A stretch of 64,000 nt of DNA from NCBI GenBank assembly GCA_014607495.2, contig CP053160.1, forward strand, positions 11,842,001 through 11,906,000, written 5' to 3'. Shown here piece by piece: positions 10,880 to 24,800 of the stretch. How positions within the stretch are numbered: position 1 is the first letter of the stretch; each line of letters begins with the position of its first letter. The notes below the pieces were generated by a model. It was not told the DNA's origin and made no database searches. It was given only the letters and a program-made list of their open reading frames with translations. A program made the translations under genes and the position numbers. The DNA comes from Carposina sasakii (lineage: Eukaryota > Arthropoda > Insecta > Lepidoptera > Carposinidae).

Positions 10880-13800
10880 GTGCGTTTAGCTATGGTTATT
10901 ATGTTGTTTGGTGATTTTTATTGTTTGCATATTATTTTGGGAAAACTTATTTGATCTTCTAAGAAATGTCGGTGAACTTTAGGGAAAAGGCATGATTTCT
11001 TGAGGCTGCATCTCCTTCCGTGCATATCATAAGAGTCAAGTAAGGGATTCGGGCATTATATCAGGTGATGACGTTTGGATTTTAGGATTCTAGTAGGTTG
11101 TGACTGGTCATTAACATCTATTCTGTATCCGTTATGACCAGCGTGGCTGTGAGATCTCGTTTTATGATCGTGCACTTCTGGCTAACCCATTTGGAAAACA
11201 GCCGTGTAGGTATACGTATATACAGGATGTTTTTTTGTGGGCACCATTAACGAAGGGTACGTGCTCTATACATCAAATAAAGTAAGTTTATGCCAAAAAA
11301 TGCTGAGATTTTTTTTTTCATTTTTTTTTTATTACTCGATCGGGCGAAATTTATAGTGTCTAGTGTTTATGTTAGTTTTTTTTATAGACAGATATTAATT
11401 ATTTCTCGTAAAAAAATCTTGCTACGCGCGTCTATGTGCATTTATGCAGAAAAACGCTATTAAATAATTACTAAAATATTTACTCAACTTTGGACCCTAA
11501 TATTTTGGAAACCAGACACTTCCCAGGTATACTTCCATGCAGAAAAATTATCGTGATGATGAGGAGATTCCGTAGTTTTCGGAAACGTTCACGACCAAAA
11601 ATCAACCTGTATGTATGTATGTTTGTTATAGGAAATGTGACATCATGATCGTGAATTCCATTATTATTCTAATGAAGCTGTCGTTGTTGATGTTTATAAT
11701 TAAAACAATAAACCAGAATACAGCAATGTCACCAAATGCAAATGATTTGAAAGCCAATTAGCGAACTCTGATTTCAAATGAATTCTCAGTACTGTAATTG
11801 GTTGACTTTACTCGTCTCTTAACTGGGTTACCCAATTATTGTTTGTCAACTGATTTCTGTGATATTGTGTAACTTTTGATCGAAACACTGAAACATAGCA
11901 GCAAGATATTTTCAACTTCTCTTCTCCCATGACCAAGCCTTAAAATTGTTAAAAAAATATAATTTCCGAAATGTAATACCAACTTTTACATCTCAACTAT
12001 TACCCTCAAAATTGGTCAGAAGTGGCACCATGTGGTTCTATCTGCCCTTGGTGCTCTGCCTACCCCGTAAGGGATAAAGGCGTGATTAAATGTATGTATG
12101 TTATACCTGATACAATATATACATAAATGTACATACGGATGTGTTACCGAAAGGGGGTAGCCAGAACTGCAGGATCAAAAAGGAGATACCATAGCCACGT
12201 TTATCATAGCGAGGGTAGATATAAGTGATCAGTGTCAAGTTGCTTGTGGACTCCTGTGACATGCAAGGAATGAAATGCAGCTGATGAATTCTTATAAAGC
12301 TCAGCATCAGCACTGGGGAGCAAGTCTTGAAAATTTTTGGTTCGAAACGCATCCACTAACGAACCGTTAACGAAACGCTGTGCAAAGCAATAAATACTTA
12401 CCGTTTGAGCAATAAGATATATTTTAGCATGCATTGGTCGCGAGTTCTGACGGTGGAGTAAACGGGTTCTCGAATGGAGACCGCGCCTCGGCAAGCGTAG
12501 CGTTGGGCGCCCTCCGGTCAGATGGACCGATGTCTTAAAGAGGACGGCTGGTGGTGACTGGCATAAACGGGAGATCGAGCCATGTGGCGTACACTGGGGG
12601 AGGCCTACGTCCAGCCTACATCCAGTGGACTGCAATAGGCTGATGATGACGATGATGGTCGCGAGTATGACAGAATAAAAACAAATATCAGTCTCGAGCT
12701 GAAATGTGTCTAATTACGTCACCATTAAATAATTATTGCTTTGTTCTGAGCATCTACAACGGTTCCGTTTCGGCTTCGTTCCAACTCGAGACTTTTCGTG
12801 AATTGGCCCCCAGGTAACTGATAAAATTCGATATATTAATTGAAAATGGTAATTTTACCGATAAGCTAACCTTTAAGCTTTACAAGTTAGGTAAGATATG
12901 GTTTCTGATTTAACTATTTTACGATAAATTTCAATGCTAGCTTTTACTAAAACCACTTACATATAAAGGCATACTTTCTTTGTACTTACACATAGTTAAA
13001 TCCCTTCATACTTTACTTCAAAGAATTAACTTCTAATTGAAATATCTAAGGACTTTAAGGTCGTGCCGGATATCGTGTTCCTTGTGTCGTACTCGGAGTT
13101 GTTTACGTAACTTTGTAGTGAAGGAATCTGTTTTATGCGTGGTATGTCCTTTTACTAGTTCAAAAGGCATTTGAACATTTTCTAGAGCTCCTGCTAGAAA
13201 ATATTCGTGGGTTCGGTAAATTTTAATAATATCGAAACAAAAATCACGAATTATCAATCATTCTATGACAAAAACCTACAGGTAAGATTTTTTGTTGAAG
13301 GAAATATTTTGTAATGAACCGAGTAATTATCACATCATATAGCAGTGAAACCTCATAGAAAGAATTTGCTCTTTGAAGACGATGCAGAGTGTTGTGTATA
13401 GGTATATACAGGGTGTTTTTTTGTGGCCACCTTTAACGAAGGGTACGTATTCTATATGTCGGAGATCAAGATGTCATATCCTACAGTCGGATCTCCAACG
13501 CCATCTATTTTCAATCGTTGAAGTTAGAAACGTCAAGTCGACAGCTATCACTGTAGATTTACAACGACCACCGGGTCGTTTGAATTGAGCCGGAGGGTAT
13601 TCTGTTCTTGCTTGTTGCGTCTGGAGCGAAGCACGGGTGCTAATCAGCCTCTGTCTTGTACTTACCACGTTTCTACGTTATCCGCTAGAATCCTAGTAAT
13701 CTTGTGCGTAGATACAGTGAAAGTGTTTGTGATTCCTAATTAAGCTTGTTTACTACACGCCGCATTCTTTATTTCGGATTTTGGAAGATGTCGGACACAC

Positions 13801-16800
13801 CTAACGGCACGCCACTCGACCCATCTACGTCATCAGGCGTGGGATGCAACCCGGATCACCCACATGAAACACGTGCTTCAAATAGTGACTCGAGCGAAGA
13901 AAAATGGCGTCTTCTCTTCGAGCAACAAAATTAAAATTTTCTGGCGTTGGTGCAAGCAATAAAACTACCTGCATCTTCGGACTCTATTCGCCTTCCTGAT
14001 TTCGACCCAGAGAAAAGAGACATCGACGCCCGAGCTTGGATAACGACCGCGGACATGTGTATCACAGATCGACATCGCCATGGATCTTCTCTGATGATCG
14101 CGTTAAGCCACGCACTCAAGGGCGAAGCATCATCTTGGCTGTCTTCAATATCGTTTCCTAATATGACGTGGGCCGATTTTAAGGAGCTTTTCGTAGCAAG
14201 GTATGACTGTCCTGAAACTGCTGCTTCCTTTCTCATCAGTATGCACGACAAGAAACCGAGAGATAACGAGTGCCTGGCCTCATACGCCGCTACCCTCATA
14301 ACATCCTTAATGGCAAGGTGGAATGGACTGACTACAGAACAGATAGCAATAGCCACTGTCTTAGCTCATATTTCAAAACAAGAGCCACGTGTTCAGAGGA
14401 TTGCTATAACGACTGACATCAAGACGCGTAACCGTTTACAAAAGAAACTGAAGGCTGTCTCGTTCCTGAAGAGAAGTTATTCATCAAGTATTTATCGTGA
14501 TGGACCCGACCTAAAAAGAAACCGACCTAATGGATCTGCTGTGACCATCAAGTGCTTTAATTGTGGACAACTAGGCCACAAATCTCTTCAATGTCGCAAC
14601 AAAGCCAATTCGAAGAAGCAAGATGACCGGTCCAAACACAGGTCCTTTCACGGGGACCATAACTCGACCAACCAACCTACAGGGAGAACCGATCGCATCA
14701 CCTGCTTCAACTGCCGGGAACAAGGCCACTATGCATCCGACTGCCCGAAGAGGAAAATCAAGGAGGGGAACAACGGTACCGGCGGCGGCACTGGAACTGG
14801 TCCAGCTAAGGAAAAGCGAGTAGACGTGTGCATTGTGAATGCGCCTTCGGGTTCTCTGCGTCACTCTGGTGAGTCATTCCCATTTACTTACGACTCAGGT
14901 TCAGAGTGTTCCTTAGTTAAAGAATCGATTGCTTTGAAATTTAGTGGTAAGCGAATTTATGACAATGTTTCTATGACTGGTACAGGACAAACTTCTATAG
15001 CCTCGACCATGCAAATTTTAACGACAATTGACATTGACAATATTAACTTTGAGATACTCCTTCATGTTTTACCTGACCATTGTTTGCGATACAACATTAT
15101 GATCGGACGTGAAATTCTAGCTATCGGTTTGACTGTACATATGTCGGTAGATAAAGTACGTTTCGAGAAAATTAACATAGTCGAATCATGTGATGTAGTT
15201 GCAAATAATGGTATAGACCTTGACTTGGTAGATACTGACGTTAGTAATGAATACAGACCTAGGTTGATTGAGATTTTAGAACGGTTCAAGCTTAGTTTCA
15301 TTACCGGTACACCTACTTCTCCTGCTGACACTGAACCTATGCAGATACGGCTCGTAGACCCGCACAAGACGGTAAATCGTCGCCCATACAGGCTGACCCC
15401 AGATGAACGTCAGATTGTGAGGGGCAAGATCAACGAGCTGCTTAATGCTAAGATAATTAGACCTAGTTCTTCACCGTTCGCAAGCCCGATACTTTTGGTA
15501 AAAAAAAAAGACGGTTCAGATAGAATGTGTGTCGATTATAGGGAGTTGAACGATAACACCGTTGCTGACCGTTTTCCTTTACCACTCATATCTGAACAGA
15601 TTGCTAGGTTGCATGGAGGACATTTTTTTACAATTTTAGATTTAGCATCGGGATTTCACCAGATCCCTATCGAGTCGGAGTCCATAGAGCGCACAGCATT
15701 CGTGACAACAGAAGGTCAGTATGAGTACCTTACTATGCCCTTCGGTTTGAAAAATGCTCCTACAGTGTTTCAACGTGCTCTCATACATGCTCTAGGCGAT
15801 CTCGTGAACGCTGTGAAACATTTCCGGCAGTATCTACATGGGCGCAAATTTGACGTTGTGACCGACTGCAGTTCACTCCAATCGACGCGTAAAAAGCTTG
15901 ACCTAACCCCACGTGTACACCGATGGTGGGCTTTTCTGCAGGGGTTTGATTTCGACATAATTCATCGTAGTGGTAAGCGCATGTCACATGCTGATTTCTT
16001 CTCCAGGAACCCTTTACCAGCCGATAGCGAGAAAAGTAGTCGGAGCGCAGTTACGAGAGTAGAGCCGAAACAGGTAAACTTGGCTGAGATTACTAGCAAC
16101 TGGTTAATGGCTGAACAACAGAGGGATGATGAACTTTCAAAACTGATATCCGATCTGAAAGAATGTAATATTCCAGCCGAGGTATCAAAGACGTACGAAT
16201 TTCGATCTGGTGTACTTCATCGTAAAATTCAAAGAAACAATAAGACTCGTTGTCTGCCTATGATACCCAGGTCCTTCCGTTGGTCAATTATTAACAATGT
16301 GCACGAAGGATTGCTACATTTGGGATGGGAGAAGAAACTAGAAAAGGTTTATGACTTGTATTGGTTCGACAATATGTCCAAATACGTTAGAAAATTTGTC
16401 GCGAACTGTGTAACATGCAATATCTCCAAATCTCATTCCGGTAAGGTGCAAGCTGAAATGCATCCAATCCCAAAAATAGCAATCCCGTGGCACACGATAC
16501 ATATAGACGCGACTGGCAAACTAAGCGGGAAGAATGACAAAAAGGAGTATGTCTTCGTGCTTATAGATGCCTTCACCAAGTTTGTCATGCTCCATCATAC
16601 ACTACACATTGACACGGCTAGCAGTATCAAAGCTCTTAAGGCTAGTGTTGCTCTATTTGGGGCACCAAGTCGTCTGATCGCTGACCAGGGCCGCTGTTTT
16701 GCCAGCAGAGATTTTAAGGACTACTGAAAGTCTGTCAATATCAAGTTACATTTAATCGCAACAGGTAGCTCACGAGCAAATGGCCAGGTAGAAAGGGTCA

Positions 16801-18774
16801 TGAGCACATTGAAGAACATGCTGACAGCCGTTGAGACCAGTTCACGTTCATGGCAGGACGCTTTACCTGACGTACAGCTTGCTCTCAATTGTGCCACGAG
16901 TAGGATTACCAAAGCCAGCCCACTGGAGTTACTTATTGGTAAGGTTGCACGACCTCTTGATATTTTATTAGCCGGAGATGAAGAACCTCAAGTTGACATC
17001 GACCAGGTACGAGCCCAAGCAGTAGAGAATATGGAGAAAAGCGCTTCATACGATAAGGTACGATTTGATAAAACTAAAGCTCACATAACACCTTTCTTAG
17101 TTGGGGACTTTGTTCTTCTACAAAATGAAGAGCGTAATCAAACCAAGCTTGATCCGAAGTATAGAGGTCCTTTTAGGGTATCGGAGGTACTTGAAGGTAA
17201 TCGTTATGTTCTTAAAGCCCTTAATTCCAATAGAACCTATAAGTACGCACATGACAGACTTAGGCGAATGCCTGCGAATGACATTACCAATGACACGCTG
17301 ACATGTGACCGTGATGATAATCTGTGCGAACTTGACGGGGATGGACCGTCATGTTCTAATTAATGTTGAGTTGACTGATTGAGAGTGGTTTACGGATACC
17401 GGATAGAGGTATTCAAGAGTCACTGGATGGAAGTGACTAGACTGGTATACGGAAGCTGGATGGAAGTTTCCAAGAGTCACTGGATGGAAGTGACTAGACT
17501 GGTATACGGAAGCTGGATGGAAGTTTCCAAGAGTCACTGGATGGAAGTGACTAGACTGGTTTACGGAAGCTGGATGGAAGTTTCCAAGAGTTGCTAGATT
17601 GAGGCAACTAGACTTACTTGACTGACGTTACTCTATATGGATTGTGTATACTGTAGCCTTGTTTTGGAATTATTTACCTTGTGTGTGACGATTATAGTCG
17701 ATTTCTTTGTTTAATAGTATGCAAGTAAATTTGTAACAATTTGGTATAGTAAAATGATTTTCAATTTTGATTATGATGATATTGGTTCGTTTGAAATAAA
17801 GGTTTAGTAACGTTTAAATGAAGTTTTTACTGTCCCAATGGTCAGAAAGACCGAGCGTGAGACATGTTACTTTGCAAAATCCTCTTTCTTTCCAGAAACC
17901 CCACGCGAGGACGCGTGAGTTGTCAAAATGGCCGTGTCGGAGATCAAGATGTCATATCCTACAGTCGGATCTCCAACGCCATCTATTTTCAATCGTTGAA
18001 GTTAGAAACGTCAAGTCGACAGCTATCACTGACTGGAGGACAGCTGTCACTTGGGTAAAGACAAGACAGAGTACTGAGAGGGCGCCACTGTAGATTTACA
18101 ACGACCACCGGGTCGTTTGAATTGAGCCGGAGGGTATTCTGTTCTTTTTGTTGCGTCTGGAGCGAAGCACGGGTGCTAATCAGCCTCTGTCTTGTACTTA
18201 CCACGTTTCTACGTTATCCGCTAGAATCCTAGTAATCTTGTGCGTAGATACAGTGAAAGTGTTTGTGATTCCTAATTAAGCTTGTTTACTACACGCCGCA
18301 TTCTTTATTTCGGATTTTGGAAGATGTCGGACACACCTAACGGCACGCCACTCGACCCATCTACGTCATATACATGAAATAAAGTAAGTTTATGCCAAAA
18401 AAAATGCTGGGATTTTTTTTTTTATTCCTTGATCGTGCGAAATTTATAGTGTCTAGTGTTTATGTTAGTTTTTTTATAGACAGATATTAATTATTTTTCG
18501 TGAAAAAATCCTGCTACGCGCGTCTATGTGCATTTATGCAGAAAAACGCAGTCTATTTACTCAATTTTGGACCCTAATATTTTGGAAACCAGACACTTCC
18601 CAGGTATGCTTCCATGGAGAAAAATGATCGTGATGATGAGGAGATTCCGTAGTTTTCGGGAACGTTGACGACCAAAAATCACCCTGTATTACGCGTCTAG
18701 CTTTCATGTAATTTGTCCTTTTATTAATGCTACACTAGGGCTGTAAATGATGATGATGATGATGATGATGGTGG

Positions 18775-18807
<33 letters not shown>

Positions 18808-21800
18808 GGTATATGTGTATCATCTTTCATTTATTTTGCTTGTATATGTTTGTGTAGTATAAATCTGTGTATGTATCAGGGATAACATATTTCTGAATAC
18901 TTTTATAATAATCTAAAATAGTAGGCTCTGTGCTGATGCGGAGCTTCACTAGAATACATTAGCCGCAACTCCGTCTGCTTATATCGTAAGAGTCGACTAA
19001 GGAACTCGAGCTTTCCCTTAGGCGATAAGCTTGTACGTATCACTGATCATTTACAGCTGTTCCTGTTATGCTAAACAGGCAGGCCATCTGTTTTGGTCTG
19101 CAGCTGTATGCTGAGCTGGGTCCATTTCAGCATAATTATGTTTTTCTGTTTGGCTGTATTGTGAAACATTTTCGAATGCTGAATAAATATTTTTTTTCTT
19201 TCTTTCTTTCTTTCTTTCAAACGTGGCTGTGGGATCTCCCTTAAGATCTTGCAGTCTTGTCTACCCCTATTTCGGGAACACAGCCGTGTCCATAATAAGT
19301 TGAGGGACGGAATAAGCTCGAACCAAGATGACAAGCTTTAGTACTAAAAAGACCGTTCGTTATTTTTATTTATTTCTTCTTATTTATTTTATTTTATGTT
19401 TAATCAAGTATCGAGTTTTCCTTTAATTAATTTATAAAACTCTTGTGAATAAAATTAATCAAATAGAAAATGTACCCAATCCATGAGTAAACAAGAACTG
19501 TAAACAACATGTTTACACGATCCCTGCAAGGTAATAACTTTTAACTATAAGTCAATACTTATTCGGGGAGGCGTTGGTAAGGCCCCTTAAACACTATTTC
19601 TCAGAAGTTTAATATTTTTTATGTATTCTCAAATGTATTTCTTAGTTACTAATATAAACAAATACGCATTCATTTACTGCTGTAAGATAGTGACTAGCCT
19701 GTGTCAGATCTTCAGATCAGACTGCATAGTTCCTTTATATAAAAAATCTTGCAATAGGTACATACATATAAACACAACAAATATCAGTCTATTGCAGTCA
19801 ACTGTTGGACGTAGGCTTCCCCCAGGGCATACCACGATTTCACATTCTCGCCATCCTGTACTATCAGCCGCACTCATGAAGTCATCGATCCATCTGCCGC
19901 ACATACACTGTAATCAAATTCTTTACTTTCTTAATTACCATTTCTTTATATAAATAAATAGGTAGGTTATTATTATTGTATTATAAAAACGAGCCACAAA
20001 TAACCTTTACATTTTCATAATATGTAAATGGAATTTCAAGCTTATGTTTCTGGCGATATTATAACCTTTTGTACAATTTAATATTATTCTGTAGACAAAG
20101 TTTTTGAGGGGTCTAATGTTTTTAAAATAAAATAACTTCTTACATTATTAGACATGGTTAGAGAATTTTCAACAGTATTAATATTATTCCGATATAAAAG
20201 GATGGCCCTTATTTTATTTTTTCTAAAAATTATATTTTAAGACGATGTTATTTTTACGCCGTTAATTCATCAAATCTTTTTTGTGAATTATGAAATTCAT
20301 TTTAATAAAGTTTAGTTTAAATATCGATAACATGTAATAAAAATGTCGCTGTCTGTACATGGAAGATATATAAGAAAAACTATTATAGGAGACCTTTATC
20401 AACGCAATAGTACCCAAAAGAATGATTTTTGGAATTTTTGTCTGTTTGTCGGTTTGTCTGTGCGTTTGTGCATGCTAATCTCAGAAACGGCTGAACGATT
20501 TCGATGCAGTTTTCAGAAATATATTGTGACAGGTTCCACTTAACATATAGGCTACTTTTTATCCCGGGAAAATGTTTTTATCCCGGATAATTTCGACGTT
20601 TTATTTTTTCTGATGACCTACGGTGCCGAGACGTGGTCTCTAACTATGTGCCTCATAAAAAAGCTCAGGATCGCACAGCGAGCGATGGAGAGAGCTATGC
20701 TTGGGATCTCTCTGCGTGTTCGAATCAGAAATGAGAAGATCCGCAGACGTACAAAGATCACCGACATAGCTGAATTGTCCAGCAAGCTGAAGTGGCAATG
20801 GGCAGGGCACATAGCTCGAAGAACTGATGGCCGATGGAGTCGGAAAGTTCTAGAGTGGATACCACGTATCGGCAAGCGTAGCGTGGGAAGGCCACCCGCG
20901 AGGTGGACGGATGACCTGGCCAAGGTTGCGGGCGTCGGTTGGATGCAGGCTGCTTCCGACCGGTCGGAGTGGAGGTTGTTGGGGGAGGCCTATGTCCAAC
21001 AGTGGACTTCTTAGGGCTGTAAATGATGATGATGATGATTTTTTCTGTAGTACACGCGGACGGAGTCGCGGGAGTCCACTAGTCGATAGTAAAATTGTGA
21101 AAACTTTACTGTGAACAATAAAGCATCAGAATTGGAAAAAGAAAAATCTGCTTTCTTTTAACGCAACGCAGAGCACAGAAAAGTTTCAAAATATAATATC
21201 AAAGTTGTTTTTCAGGGTGTTTCAAAAGATGCTCTACCAAGCGCCCAGCCCTCAAAGGAAGAAGGAACCAGCACCAAGAGAAAACAAACTGAGGCTTTTC
21301 CTTAAACGATCATCCGAACCGCTTCTGAACCTTCAAAATGCTGCACAACAGGTGAATTTGCATTTTTAGTTGTTACTAAATCATGCAAGTTTGTAGAATG
21401 TATATGTTGAGCCATAATAACATGTCAAACGTATGTTTATGGTTGCCCCTGATGTAGCATAAGCGTAATTATTTTGGTTCCTATAGAATGAAATTCATTA
21501 GAGATACACCTACGGAAGCTTTACTAAGATTAGATTGGATTTTTAGCTTCATCGGTATTATTAAAAGCTTTTCTAGGAAATTGAGCTAAATCTCGAAGTT
21601 AATGGAAATAACTAGATTTAATGAGATTCTTACGATCACTAAGGATTTTCCTCCATTTCTTTGATTAAGTCTTTATCGAGACCGTTTGCCGTGATTACAA
21701 TATAACAACGATTTCCAATATCCCGTGGAATAGCCAAGTAAATTGCTATTTCGCTCAGTAAATACCTTAGCTTGAGTTAGCAAACACCTGAATTTCCCCG

Positions 21801-24800
21801 CATCTTTGATGTAGGAATTCAAAAGAGATACATTTGTAGAAACTACGAGTATAAATGAAATTTACAGAGTGTTTAAAACCGAGGGTTTTTAAGCAGAAAT
21901 TGGATTAATTCAAATTATTTTCACTGCAGAGGTCGACTTTCGCGCAGCAATTGGCTCCAATACAAGAGGTAAAATTGACGATGTTTTAGGGTATATCATT
22001 TCATCGGCATTTAAATGGGTGTTTATTTTAAGATTCACTTTTCGATACACGTTTGTAGATAGGAAATCGTCAAGAATTTATTTTGTATGATGAAGGTTTT
22101 TCGTATTATATTAATAAGCCGTTCCAAGAACTTCTTATAGCATGTTTATTGTAATGTTTTCCTCTATTTACCCTTCTGTGTTTTTGTTGTTATTCTTTGA
22201 GCACGTTTTCGGGTGTGTTTTTAAGAGAAATGTAAGTATTTCACGTAGAATCAAATAAATGTTATTTACTCAATACATAATCTTACTCAGCATGTTTTGA
22301 TTTTATTCAAAAATTTTGTTGTTGTTTATACAATAAAACATGAGTTTCTGTGTTTTCTTAATTAATATTTTGTATTTCTTTACTCTCTATTTTCTAATCA
22401 TTACCTACCATTATCAGAATTAATCAAAAATAGGTATTTAGTAACACTATCAAAAATAACCTGACAGACTATTCAAACCAACGTTTTTTCATATATTTAA
22501 TTTATCCCCGACATTGTCAGTAATCGAAGTACCTACTTAATCTTTTCTAATATAATATTGCAGTCACAAAAATACGAAAGCAGATAAAGATGAAACAAAA
22601 TACCAATACAATAAGCCCACTCACACTTCATCAGCAAATAATTATATTCTTTTCTTAGAAACGAATGTAATAAAATAATATTTTTCCGCCACAGCCATCA
22701 TCTCAGCAGCATCAGACTTTGATAATTGAGGAGTTTGAACCCGACGTGTTTCGTCAGCTCATCGAGTACATCCACACCGGGTGTGTCACGCTGCAACCCA
22801 GGACTTTGTTAGGTAAGGCTTACAAAGATTAAAAACATATTGTAGTTATTACGTATCTTGTAGCAAAGCTTTAGCAAACTTGCAAAATAATTAACCTTTA
22901 AAACGCGATATTGTTTTCTTTCTGTCATTTCGTGTCGATTGCAAAATATATAGAACTATAGTAGACTCCATCCGCGTGTACAGCAGAAAAAAGCAAAATG
23001 TCGAAATTATACGGATAAAAAATAGCCTAAGTCCCTTATCAGACTTTAGACTATCTGTGTACCAAATTTAATTTAAATTGGTTTAGTAGTTTTGACGTGA
23101 AAGCGAGACAGACAGATAGAGTTACTTTCGTATTTATAGTATTAGTAAGGTTCTAGTACACTGAATGAAACTAGCTTATGACACTTTGACGTGATGTAGG
23201 CTTGTTGTATCTTCTACGCTACATCCAAAAGTGAAATTCTATAACTATCTATCATTACTTTACTGTAAAGAAACTCGAATCTAGAAATATGATTTCCACA
23301 AGCTATCAAAGAAATATAATTTCCACAATCTTCAAAAGATAGAATTGTCAGCAAGGTCTTGATAAAAAAACGAAATTGTGAAACGGTTCTGAATTCATAT
23401 TATTATAGAAGCATTTTTGCTGAATAAAAGAAATGAGCGGGTACAAAGCTTCCATTTAGTTACAGCACTTTCGTTCAAAGCGAAGTGTTTAATAGAATTT
23501 GTTCAGTCACGTGACTATTACTTTGAAAAGAACTTTGCATAAACCGGTTCATGTGTACTGGGAATGTGAATTGTCGCTATATAGGGTAATATTTAGAATA
23601 AGTTTGTACGTACAAAAATATTTTATTTCAGGTAGCTAAGGGGAAACACAGTTATGAAATTAAGGTAATAACTGCCTGTGAGAAATTTTAATGGAAATCA
23701 ATTTAGACAATGATCAACCGATCTCCACTTTTATATAAGTCGAGCTATTAAATCCTAAGTAATATGCGTGTGGGCCAAATGCAACAATTAGATCATGCCA
23801 ATACAACAAAGTACCTATGGACATTGAATTTGGAATAATAAATAGGAATCCTATAAACGCGAAAGTTTGTGAGTATGGATGGATGGATGTTTGTTACTCT
23901 TTCACGTAAAAACGGCTGGAGAGATTTTAATGAAATTTGGTATGGAGTTAGCTGAAACCCTGGATTAATTATATTGTACATACCTTTTTCATTTATTTAG
24001 GATATAAGGTTTTACATTATTTTATTCTAATGCGGCATCACAAAAACCGGTCAGGTTTATCTGGATACCGCTTACATTTTAGGAGTTCTACAATTATGGT
24101 ATTATATGTGTTGTTATGTCCATCATCTGTCATATCATAACAACACACACTTACAACAGGACTTTATAGATGAGACAGACTACGCTTCCCTCGTACGCAG
24201 TGGCATATAGGTACATAACATAACGGTATGTTTGTTCTCTGTGACCTACTGTCTTGTTGTATGTTGTGTTTGCCGCTAATTAGTTATGCATTTAGTTATT
24301 TTCGTTATCACTTAGATTTTCAAGTCATAAGAATATTGTAATAACTGCTGACAAACCTTAATAAATAAATAAAATTAACACATAGGCTATTTTTTATCCC
24401 GGGCAAATATTTTAATCCCGGATAATTTCGACATTTTGTTTTCTCTTCAGTCCACACGGATGAAGTCGCGGGCGACCACTAGTAATAAATAAATCGAGAA
24501 AAGCCGCTGAATAAATTCGAGCAAACGTTGCGATAATATTTTTTCCTTTTATATTAAGCTTTATTCAGGTTCAGCATATTCAAGGTAAAAGAGCGATAAT
24601 TCCTGCGCCTGCAGAAATAGATATGACAGCTTATGATTTAGAATAATAGGGTATAAACTGAGCTTTATATCCTGAATATAACTATGGATGGCTAGATTAA
24701 CTACAAGAGAATGAGAAAAAAATGCTTTTAGTATTATGATAGGGGAAGATTGGGTAATGGTAACTTAAGCAAGAATTATAATACAAAAGCTAAAATTAAC

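Larger units (their letters stand above)
13409..18686 (+). mobile_element. TIR element, family A, split by the gypsy insertion
   Basis: The left piece 13409-13456 begins CAGGGTGTTTTTTTGTGG. The right piece 18369-18686 ends ATCACCCTG. Joined across the LTR element they reproduce the uninterrupted copy at 11221-11611. The element ends abut TA on both sides, suggesting a TA target duplication. Confidence 0.85.

Noticed and set aside
12204..12635. 143-codon antisense ORF
   Set aside because: Crosses the boundary between a TIR element and an inserted LINE fragment, so it has no shared history as a gene.
13947..13949. Separate gag-pol start after the first stop
   Set aside because: The codon is GTG and the frame is continuous with the upstream gag start at 13788; the TAA at 13932 is an in-frame break rather than an ORF boundary.
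17379..17597. 72-codon repetitive ORF as a gene
   Set aside because: It exists only because the 57-bp repeat is a multiple of three; it lies after the gypsy stop in a hairpin array.
17393..17612. CRISPR array
   Set aside because: Contiguous tandem units with no variable spacers, inside an LTR retrotransposon of a eukaryote.
20618..20923. 101-codon antisense ORF
   Set aside because: Shadow of the RTE reverse-transcriptase frame on the plus strand.
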